Positions 29,677 to 35,263 of a stretch of DNA of 35,263 nucleotides are shown here, piece after piece. Each line of letters opens with the position of its first letter. Position 1 is the first letter of the stretch. This DNA comes from a virus, in the IMG/VR virus record IMGVR_UViG_3300043449_000601, positions 1 to 35,263 of that record; one strand, given 5' to 3'. A model generated the notes under the pieces. That model saw only the letters and a program-made list of their open reading frames with translations. It had not been told where the DNA came from and made no database searches. A program made the translations under genes and the position numbers.

Positions 29677-29828
29677 CACAAGCACAAAAAGTATTTGAGG
29701 CCATCATGAAGGCCAAAGGGCACACTGACTTCAGCGTGAATGTGTATGGCAAGTACATCAACCCATCTTTGCAACAGCGGTGGGCCTACTTTGCAATGGG
29801 CTGGGAGATGTGCGAGGTGACGGCATGA
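29673..29828 (+). CDS. Small hypothetical protein, 51 residues
   Basis: It starts in an ATGA overlap and reads MTQAQKVFEAIMKAKGHTDF, with a later YINPSLQQRWAYFAMGWEM. The W.YF..GWEM ending recurs in short phage proteins of unknown function. It overlaps the HNH gene by ATGA. Confidence 0.55.
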   Translation: MTQAQKVFEAIMKAKGHTDFSVNVYGKYINPSLQQRWAYFAMGWEMCEVTA

Positions 29829-30307
29829 CCAAAGACGAAGCATTGAAGTTGGCGCTGGTGCTGCGGTATGCCGCAGACACTGGTGAAATTTTCTGGACGG
29901 ATGACGCACCAAAGCTGGTTAAAGGCAAAAAAGCCGGAACCAAAAGCATGGGTTACTTTCGCATCCGCTATGAAGGTAAGTTTTACAAGTCTCATAGGGT
30001 TGCATGGCTGTTGGCGCATGGGAATTGGCCTGAAGGTGAAATCGACCACATCAATGGCGACAAACTGGATAACAGGCTTTGCAACTTACGTGATGTTTCC
30101 AAGTCTGTTAACCAGCAAAATTTGAAGCAAGCCAAGATCGACAACAAAGTTGGATTACTTGGCGTTTCCATGAAGGGCAATCGCTTCAGGGCGCAGATCA
30201 CCATTAACCAGAAAAAGAAAATGCTTGGGACGTTCGCCACAGCAACAGAAGCGCATGAGGCTTATGTCAAGGCAAAGCGTGAAATTCACATTGGGGGAAC
30301 ACTATGA
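29825..30307 (+). CDS. HNH homing endonuclease with AP2 domain
   Basis: The 160-residue protein has GYFRIRYEGKFYKSHRVAWLL with the HNH histidine (His57), then GEIDHINGDKLDNRLCNLR (His75, Asn83), the HNH_3 core. Residues 110-160 (GLLGVSMKGNRFRAQITINQKKKMLGTFATATEAHEAY) form an AP2-type DNA-binding domain. It is a free-standing mobile endonuclease that cuts alleles lacking it. It lies in the tiny-gene cluster, tightly overlapped at both ends, so its insertion has not broken translation of neighbours. Confidence 0.88.
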   Translation: MTKDEALKLALVLRYAADTGEIFWTDDAPKLVKGKKAGTKSMGYFRIRYEGKFYKSHRVAWLLAHGNWPEGEIDHINGDKLDNRLCNLRDVSKSVNQQNLKQAKIDNKVGLLGVSMKGNRFRAQITINQKKKMLGTFATATEAHEAYVKAKREIHIGGTL

Positions 30308-30543
30308 CCGACAAACAAATGCAGGAGCCGCTGACCGATAGCTTTGTTCAGCTAGTGCCGGACAAGTGTGACCGCATCGTTTGGCGAGGAAGTTACCACC
30401 ACCTTCCACCCGCAGCACAGCGGCAATGGGTTGGGCTAACGGAGGATGAACAAGACGAGCTTGTCTACAGCGTCTATGACTTGCGTACACGGATGGAACT
30501 AGCTATCGGCATCGAAGCCAAGTTAAAGGAGAAGAACACTTGA
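30304..30543 (+). CDS. Hypothetical protein, 79 residues
   Basis: It starts in an ATGA overlap after GGGGGA. It contains KCDRIVWRGSYHHLPPAAQRQW and LTEDEQDELVYSVYDLRTRMELAIGIEAKL, a helical acidic C-terminal half. The family is not recognised. It overlaps the glutaredoxin start. Confidence 0.6.
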   Translation: MTDKQMQEPLTDSFVQLVPDKCDRIVWRGSYHHLPPAAQRQWVGLTEDEQDELVYSVYDLRTRMELAIGIEAKLKEKNT

Positions 30544-30773
30544 ACATCACCATCTACACAAAAACCAACTGCCCAGGATGCGCCAGCGCAAAACAGTTGC
30601 TCAATAGCAAGAATTTGCCATTTGTCGAACTTGACGCCGAAAAGCCATATGAGTTGACCCAACTTCTCCTTCGCTTTCCAGAAGCTCGCCAGATGCCGCA
30701 GATCTTCATTGACGGCCAGCGGGTCGGTGGATTTGCAGGATTGCAAGCCGCACTGCGACAATTGGGGCTATGA
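30540..30773 (+). CDS. Glutaredoxin (TTG start)
   Basis: The 77-residue protein is a small glutaredoxin: MNITIYTKTNCPGC with the CPGC active site (Cys11, Cys14), then MPQIF with the cis-proline (Pro53) and DGQRVGGFAGLQ for glutathione binding. It may feed electrons to host ribonucleotide reductase; no phage reductase gene is present. The start is TTG at 30540 with AAGGAG upstream, overlapping the preceding stop as TTGA. Confidence 0.9.
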   Translation: MNITIYTKTNCPGCASAKQLLNSKNLPFVELDAEKPYELTQLLLRFPEARQMPQIFIDGQRVGGFAGLQAALRQLGL

Positions 30774-31018
30774 GCAAATCCAGACTGCCAGAGATCAGAG
30801 CGCTATTGCGGCGCTTTGACGACGGCATGACGGCTCGCAGCATTTCCGAATATATCGGCGCAAGCCAGGCGGTTACATACAACAGCCTGAATCTGATGCC
30901 CGACGCCTACATCGACCGTTGGACAATCAGCGAAGCAACAAAAGGCCAATATGAGGGCGTCTGGTGCGTGGTGATTCCGCCTGAAAATTGTCCACACCCA
31001 CGAGACGAAAACGAATAA
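30770..31018 (+). CDS. Helix-turn-helix-like small protein
   Basis: The 82-residue protein reads LPEIRALLRRFDDGMTARSISEYIGASQAVTYNSL, a helix-turn-helix pattern of the winged type found in small phage proteins, followed by DRWTISE and a C-terminal WCVVIPPENCPHP. It starts in an ATGA overlap. It is the last early gene before the terminase leader. A regulatory role is inferred. Confidence 0.62.
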   Translation: MSKSRLPEIRALLRRFDDGMTARSISEYIGASQAVTYNSLNLMPDAYIDRWTISEATKGQYEGVWCVVIPPENCPHPRDENE

Positions 31019-31199
31019 AATGGAGTCTTGATTGGCGGGGCTTTCCAATACTTTCAGACGGGAGCGCTCACCTGTCAAAAAGCCCAAATGCCAGACCAGC
31101 GCCACCCGCATGAGAACTCATGGCGCTGAGAGGTCAAGCACCGGAAGGCCGTAAGTTGTAAGGTGCAAATTTGGGAACGAGCAATACAAAGGGAAAACC
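31019..31199 (+). other. Structured non-coding region before the terminase genes
   Basis: This 181-base gap has no gene. Pairings seen: ATTGG (31031-31035) with CCAAT (31045-31049), whose loop GGGCTTT (31038-31044) can pair with AAAGCCC (31079-31085) as a pseudoknot; GACGGG (31057-31062) with CCTGTC (31071-31076); CCCAAAT (31083-31089) with ATTTGGG (31169-31175); GACC plus AGCGCCA (31094-31104) with TGGCGCT and GGTC (31121-31135); GCACC (31138-31142) with GGTGC (31162-31166). TAAAAT (31016-31021) may be a -10. It could be the terS leader RNA, the packaging (cos/pac) site, or both. Confidence 0.6.
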
Positions 31200-31613
31200 A
31201 TGGCACTGACACCAAAGCAGGAAAAGTTTGCGCAATGCGTGGCCGATGGCATGACGCAGGCGGACGCATACCGGGCGGCGTTCAATGTCAGCCCGGACAG
31301 CAAGATCCAAACCGCCATCAAACGAGCGAGCGAGCTTATGCTTGACGGGGACATCTCGGGTAGAGTTGCCGAATTGAGGGAGAAGCTGACGCAAAAGGCC
31401 CTTTGGACGCGAGAAATGAGCGTTCAGGCGCTCTTAACTGCATACCAAGAGGGCAATGCCTCGGTGAAGGTTTCGGCCGTCAAAGAGCTTAATGCGATGC
31501 ATGGATTCAATGCGCCAAAAAAGGTGGATGTCACAAATAGCGATGGGTCAATGTCGGGGGCAATTCTTGGTGATGCCGTGCTGGCCGCGCTGTCACGCAA
31601 ACACTCAGAATGA
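31200..31613 (+). CDS. terS: Terminase small subunit
   Basis: The 137-residue protein reads LTPKQEKFAQCVADGMTQADAYRAAFNV near its start, the helix-turn-helix DNA-recognition unit of Terminase_2-type small subunits, then a coiled segment (VAELREKLTQKALWTREMSV) and a C-terminal part with VKELNAMHGFNAPKK. It recognises the packaging site and stimulates TerL. AAGGGA precedes the ATG. It overlaps terL by ATGA and follows the structured region that may hold its binding site. Confidence 0.9.
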   Translation: MALTPKQEKFAQCVADGMTQADAYRAAFNVSPDSKIQTAIKRASELMLDGDISGRVAELREKLTQKALWTREMSVQALLTAYQEGNASVKVSAVKELNAMHGFNAPKKVDVTNSDGSMSGAILGDAVLAALSRKHSE

Positions 31614-32992
31614 CGCCCGATCAGATTGCGGATTGCAGGAGTGACCTGCTGACATTCACAAAAGCCATGTTCAAGGCCAGAAAAGGCATGGCACTTAAAG
31701 AGAACTGGCACCAGGCCGCAATCTGCGACGCCCTCGAGCGCGTGGTCTTGGGCAAATCCAAGCGCCTCATCATCAACGTGCCGCCTCGATCCGGCAAAAC
31801 CGAGTTGGCAGTCATCAACTTTATCGCTTGGTGCATGGGAAACTGGCCGGATTCCGAATTCATCCACGCCAGCTACTCCAAGCGCCTAGCGACGAACAAC
31901 ACCTTCAACGCCCGGGCGGTGATGCAGCACGAGGTGTTTGCCGAGATTTTTGGCCCGCCTCAGATGCGCGGCGACTCCAACGCCAAGGACGAGTTCAGGA
32001 CAGAGCAAGGCGGCGTGGTGTACGCCACCGGCAACGACGGCACGATCACCGGCTACGGCGCAGGCAAGATGCGCGACAGCTTTGGCGGCGCCATCCTGAT
32101 CGACGATCCGCACAAGGCAGGCGAGGCCAACAGCCCGATCATGCGGCAAAACGTTATCGACTGGTTTTCCACCACCATGGAAAGCCGGAAGAACAGCCCT
32201 GAGACGCCGATCATCATCATCATGCAGCGCCTGCACGAGAAAGACCTTAGTGGCTTTTTGCTTGGCGGCGGCAACGGCGAGGCATGGGATCACGTTAACA
32301 TTCCGGCCATCGAGGACGATCGCTCATTTTGGCCCGAGCAATTCCCCCTGGACGACCTGCGCCGCATGGAAAGCACGGACGCTTACCGATTCGCGGGCCA
32401 ATATATGCAGAACCCGGCCCCCATCGGCGGCGGCATCTTCAAAGACGAGTGGTGGCGTTATTACCAGGTCGCCCCCGCGCTGGAATACCGCACCATTTAC
32501 GCCGACACGGCCATGAAGACCAAAGAACAGAACGACTATTCGGTCTTTGAGTGCTGGGGCAAGACCAAAGAAGGCAAGGCGGTGATTTTGGACATGGTTC
32601 GCGGCAAGTGGGAAGCGCCCGAGCTTTTGATTCAGGCCCGTGCCTTTTGGGCAAAGCACCGCGCCACGGAAAACGGCACTCTGCGAGCGATGAAGGTTGA
32701 GGACAAGGCATCCGGCACAGGGTTGATCCAGACCCTCAAGCGCGAGGGTGTGCCCGTTATCCCAATCCAGCGCAACACCGACAAAGTGACCCGCGCCATG
32801 GACGTCGCCCCGCAGATCCAGGCCGGAAACGTGCTTTTGCCGCAGTCCGCGCCTTGGCTGTCCGACCTGCTGGCCGAGGCGAGCGTATTCCCGAATGGCG
32901 CTCACGACGACCAGCTTGACCCTCTTATGGACGCCATCTCGGATATGCTCAACCCACAGGCCAAGCGCGACATCGTTATGGAATTTTTGTAA
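31610..32992 (+). CDS. terL: Terminase large subunit
   Basis: The 460-residue motor packages DNA into proheads. The ATPase part shows Walker A PPRSGKTE (58-65), Walker B ILIDDP (162-167) and the coupling segment IIIIMQRLHEKDLSG. The nuclease part shows YADTAM (298-302) and HDDQLDPLMDA near the end, supplying acidic metal-binding residues. Length and order match Terminase_6/phage terminase families. The portal gene does not follow; about 4.6 kb of adhesion genes intervene on the circular map. Confidence 0.96.
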   Translation: MTPDQIADCRSDLLTFTKAMFKARKGMALKENWHQAAICDALERVVLGKSKRLIINVPPRSGKTELAVINFIAWCMGNWPDSEFIHASYSKRLATNNTFNARAVMQHEVFAEIFGPPQMRGDSNAKDEFRTEQGGVVYATGNDGTITGYGAGKMRDSFGGAILIDDPHKAGEANSPIMRQNVIDWFSTTMESRKNSPETPIIIIMQRLHEKDLSGFLLGGGNGEAWDHVNIPAIEDDRSFWPEQFPLDDLRRMESTDAYRFAGQYMQNPAPIGGGIFKDEWWRYYQVAPALEYRTIYADTAMKTKEQNDYSVFECWGKTKEGKAVILDMVRGKWEAPELLIQARAFWAKHRATENGTLRAMKVEDKASGTGLIQTLKREGVPVIPIQRNTDKVTRAMDVAPQIQAGNVLLPQSAPWLSDLLAEASVFPNGAHDDQLDPLMDAISDMLNPQAKRDIVMEFL

Positions 32993-33029
32993 TCCGTCCT
33001 AAAATGCCGCAAAACCCGAGGATTGCCCA

Positions 33030-33755
33030 ATGACAGCACCAACGCTCAAAGTCAGCGAATTGAACAACGCAGCCGAGTTGACCGGCAATGAACTTGTCAT
33101 GGTTGTGCAGGGTGGCGTGTCTGTCAAAGTCGCCGCCAGCAAATTTATGCCGCTGACCACCGTCGTCAATCTGACCGGCTCGCAGATCAACAAAGGGCAG
33201 GTCGTTTACGTCACCGGCTCGCAAGGCACGCGCATGACCGTGGCGCTGGCGCTGGGCAACGCCGATTCAACATCGGCAACCATCCTTGGCGTGGCGCTAA
33301 CCAACATCGCAAACAACGCTGAGGGCTTCATCGCCACCAGCGGCCTGGAAGTGACCGGAATCAGCACAGCGGGCTACCTGGACGGCGACGTGCTTTGGCT
33401 TTCCCCAACGGTGGCTGGTGGCATCACCAAGGTCAAACCTGTCGCGCCTCAGCATTTGGTCATGATTGGCTACGTCGTCAAAGGTGGGTCTGCTGGTGGC
33501 GGCATCATCCACATTCACACCCAAAACGGCTACGAACTGGACGAGTTGCATGATGTCAAAATCACATCGGTGGCCGCAAAGCAGATCCTGACGCGCAGCT
33601 CAGACAACACAGTCTGGGAAAACTCCAGCGTCTTGCCATTGCCCAACACGACCGCACCGGCCACGCCTACCGGCGGCGGCGTCTTGTACGTCGAGGGCGG
33701 CGCACTCAAATTTAAAGGCTCAAGCGGCACGGTCACTGTCGTCGCTCCAGCATAA
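33030..33755 (+). CDS. Fibre- or spike-like virion protein
   Basis: The 241-residue protein begins APTLKVSELNNAAELTGNELVMVVQGGVSVKVAASKF, a start common in phage fibre and spike proteins. It continues with beta-rich repeats (INKGQVVYVTGSQGTRMTVALA). Residues 175-240 contain NGYELDELHDVKITSVAAKQILTRSSDNTVWEN, a motif typical of tail fibre C-terminal regions. It lies 37 bases after terL with GAGGA upstream. A structural, receptor-facing or trimerising role is inferred from motif and neighbours. Confidence 0.68.
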   Translation: MTAPTLKVSELNNAAELTGNELVMVVQGGVSVKVAASKFMPLTTVVNLTGSQINKGQVVYVTGSQGTRMTVALALGNADSTSATILGVALTNIANNAEGFIATSGLEVTGISTAGYLDGDVLWLSPTVAGGITKVKPVAPQHLVMIGYVVKGGSAGGGIIHIHTQNGYELDELHDVKITSVAAKQILTRSSDNTVWENSSVLPLPNTTAPATPTGGGVLYVEGGALKFKGSSGTVTVVAPA

Positions 33756-33764
33756 GGGGAAAGC

Positions 33765-34112
33765 ATGACAGCAGAATACGACATCACCATTCGCCAGGGC
33801 TCGACCTTCCTGCAAAGCCTAATTTGGAAGGACTCGTCAGGCGTGCCGGTCAACCTCACCGGCTACGTGGCCAGGATGCAAGTCCGCCCAGGCGTTTGCA
33901 GCCCAGATGTCATTGTGGAGCTGACCACCGCCAATGGCCGTATCACGCTTGGCGGCTTGGCTGGAACAATCACCCTTGAGATCCCGGCCACCGTTACAGC
34001 CGCCATCACCGACGGATGTGGCGTTTACGACTTGGAGCTTGAAGCCTCAGACGGCACCGTGACCGCGATCTTGGCTGGCGCTGTCACATTTGAGCGCGAG
34101 GTCACTCGATGA
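33765..34112 (+). CDS. BppU-like small structural protein
   Basis: The 115-residue protein reads [36 protein letters not shown], then [23 protein letters not shown]. This is the beta-sandwich pattern of small proteins at the base of phage fibres (BppU N-terminal-like). It probably docks the collagen-like fibre to the tail. GGGGAAAGC precedes the ATG, and its stop overlaps the fibre gene start by ATGA. Confidence 0.7.
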   Translation: MTAEYDITIRQGSTFLQSLIWKDSSGVPVNLTGYVARMQVRPGVCSPDVIVELTTANGRITLGGLAGTITLEIPATVTAAITDGCGVYDLELEASDGTVTAILAGAVTFEREVTR

Positions 34113-35020
34113 CCGATCAAGTCGTTATCACCGAAGACGGCACGGTCATCATTACCGAGCAGCAGACGCAGATCATTGAGGTGGTCAGCGCTGGGCCGCA
34201 AGGGCCGGAAGGCCAGAGCATCACCAGCGTGGTGGACAACGGCGACGGCACGCTGACTGTTTACTATGGCGATGGGCAATCAGTCATCACCAGCGACCTG
34301 ACCGGCCCCACTGGCCCGCAAGGCGCGACCGGCCCGCAGGGAATCCAAGGGCCGCAAGGCATCCAGGGCGCGACAGGGCCAAAGGGCGACACGGGCGACA
34401 CCGGCCCGCAGGGTTTGACTGGCCCACAAGGGCCGCAAGGGCCGCAAGGCATTCAGGGTTTAACCGGCGCAACTGGCCCACAGGGCCCGCAGGGCATCCA
34501 AGGCGAAACTGGCCCAACCGGCCCACAAGGCCCTCAGGGAATACAAGGCCCGACCGGCGCAACTGGAGCGACGGGGGCAACAGGCCCAGGCGTTGCAATT
34601 GGTGGATCAACCGGCCAAGCATTGGTCAAAGCCAGCGGCACAGATTACGACACCACATGGGCGACCGTCACAACGCCGACCAACGCGCAGACGCTGACCA
34701 ATAAAACGATCACTGACATCGTTTATGCGATCACCGATGGCGCAAGCGTTGACATCAACCCAGCCAACGGTCTGGTGCAAACGTGGACGCTTGGCGCATC
34801 GCGCACGCCAGCAACGCCAACGGCATTTGCAACAGGTCAGGCAGTGATCTTGGTCATCACCGCTGGCGCATACACCATCACATGGACAAACCTTGCCGTC
34901 TCATGGACAAAGCAGGGCGGCGGCGGTACAGCCCCAACACTCAGCACGACCGGAAAGACGACCATCATCTTGTGGAAGGTCGGCACGACTATGTTTGGCT
35001 CTCACCTGGGTGACGCATGA
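34109..35020 (+). CDS. Collagen-like tail fibre protein
   Basis: The 303-residue protein has an N-terminal beta part (residues 1-60, [20 protein letters not shown]), then about 32 collagen Gly-X-Y triplets at residues 66-161 rich in GPQ, GIQ and GAT. A C-terminal domain (180-303) includes [17 protein letters not shown] and [17 protein letters not shown], typical of trimeric fibre heads. It should form a triple-helical stalk holding the LamG adhesin encoded next. Repeat DNA here can recombine and change fibre length. The stop overlaps the adhesin start (ATGA at 35017). Confidence 0.88.
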   Translation: MTDQVVITEDGTVIITEQQTQIIEVVSAGPQGPEGQSITSVVDNGDGTLTVYYGDGQSVITSDLTGPTGPQGATGPQGIQGPQGIQGATGPKGDTGDTGPQGLTGPQGPQGPQGIQGLTGATGPQGPQGIQGETGPTGPQGPQGIQGPTGATGATGATGPGVAIGGSTGQALVKASGTDYDTTWATVTTPTNAQTLTNKTITDIVYAITDGASVDINPANGLVQTWTLGASRTPATPTAFATGQAVILVITAGAYTITWTNLAVSWTKQGGGGTAPTLSTTGKTTIILWKVGTTMFGSHLGDA

Positions 35021-35263
35021 CGCTCAAATCAGCCCTGCTTGCAGCTTGTGGCGTGTCTGCTGGCGCACCTCCGGCCGCAACCGACCCGTATTTCCGCAAC
35101 GTTTCACTGCTCCTGAACGACACAGGAACCAACGGTGCTCAGAACAACACGTTTGTCGACAGCAGCACCAACAACTTCACGATCACACGCACAGGTACGC
35201 CTACGCAGGGCAGCTTCAGTCCTTATGGGGATTTGTGGAGTAACAACTTCAACGGAAGCACAG
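35017..35263 (+). CDS. Triple-LamG tail adhesin (5' part; continues at 1-1896)
   Basis: The start at ATG 35017 overlaps the collagen-like gene stop. The first 40 residues ([20 protein letters not shown] and [13 protein letters not shown]) lie before the repeated terminal segment. From 35137 the sequence repeats positions 1-127, and codon phase is conserved, so the gene is 35017-35136 plus 1-1896 on the circle, 671 residues. The N-terminus is a short anchor, not a signal peptide of a secreted protein. The rest of the protein is described at 1-1896. Confidence 0.9.
   Translation, partial: MTLKSALLAACGVSAGAPPAATDPYFRNVSLLLNDTGTNGAQNNTFVDSSTNNFTITRTGTPTQGSFSPYGDLWSNNFNGST
35137..35263. repeat. 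Right copy of 127-bp terminal repeat
   Basis: Identical to 1-127; it shows the contig closes into a circle within the LamG adhesin gene. Confidence 0.93.

Noticed and set aside
33001-33029. Promoter before the fibre-like gene (TAAAAT near 33000)
   Set aside because: No acceptable -35 lies 16-18 bases upstream and the gap is only 37 bases.
34300-34590. CRISPR array or tandem DNA repeat
   Set aside because: The repetition is of nine-base codon triplets of collagen type without spacers of constant length.
34264-34622. Glycine/proline-rich antisense frames in the collagen region
   Set aside because: They are complementary shadows of Gly-X-Y repeats with no start signals.
1-35263. Physical direct terminal repeats of 127 bp
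   Set aside because: The repeat lies within a continuous adhesin gene, has a length typical of assembler overlap and is far from the terminase region; circular closure explains it.

Overview
The window is a complete, circularly closed genome of a tailed phage, most likely a siphovirus with a non-contractile tail. The first 127 bases (1-127) are repeated exactly as the last 127 (35137-35263). The repeat lies inside a tail-adhesin gene that is open at both ends of the window, so the unique genome is 35136 bp. Siphoviral identity rests on HK97-type portal, protease and capsid, a gp10-type tail-completion protein, a tail tube, a frameshifted G/T chaperone pair and a tape measure, with no sheath or contractile baseplate genes. 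The host is probably a betaproteobacterium, perhaps a freshwater Burkholderiales. This is inference from the RdgC and GTA-type holin homologues, the LamG adhesin style and the moderate GC. No integrase, CI-type repressor, attachment site or tRNA gene was recognised, so a lytic life style is the simplest reading, though unproven.

Layout, read on the circle. (1) Packaging: 31200-32992, small and large terminase, preceded by a 181-base non-coding region full of inverted repeats (31019-31199). (2) Adhesion cassette between TerL and the portal: 33030 through the junction to 2391, holding a fibre-like protein, a BppU-like small protein, a collagen-like fibre, a 671-residue triple-LamG adhesin and a tail-fibre chaperone. 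(3) Head: 2381-6762, portal, MuF-like protein, S78 protease and major capsid protein, with an internal promoter (4452-4479) and a terminator after the capsid gene. (4) Connector and tail: 6704-15049, including a -1 programmed frameshift at 9204-9212. (5) Lysis: 15049-16730, small membrane protein, holin, an intruding HNH endonuclease and an M15 peptidase. (6) Leftward recombination operon 16727-19517: ERF annealase, YqaJ-type exonuclease, RdgC, a PRA-PH/MazG-like pyrophosphohydrolase and a small protein. (7) Rightward early and replication region 19662-31018: XRE regulator, SSB, an Acb2-type anti-CBASS sponge, N4 gp49-like, DUF1367, YbcO-like nuclease, cytosine-5 methyltransferase, RusA, DUF1376 replication protein, DnaB-like helicase, glutaredoxin and many tiny genes.

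How it works together: the two divergent early operons start at 19518-19661. SSB, ERF, YqaJ exonuclease and RusA form a phage recombination set, and RdgC may restrain host RecA. The methyltransferase and Acb2 are the visible counter-defence functions. Structural and lysis genes are read rightward from the terminase side.

The least explained parts are three non-coding structured regions: 20450-20536 before acb2, 25380-25494 after rusA, and 31016-31199 before the terminase. The last two share a TAAAAT-N10-TTGGCGGGG start and further motifs. Two other points stand out. A second reading frame resembling a stand-alone phage protein family is embedded in the methyltransferase gene. A duplicated leader plus a vestigial gene start surround the gene after acb2.
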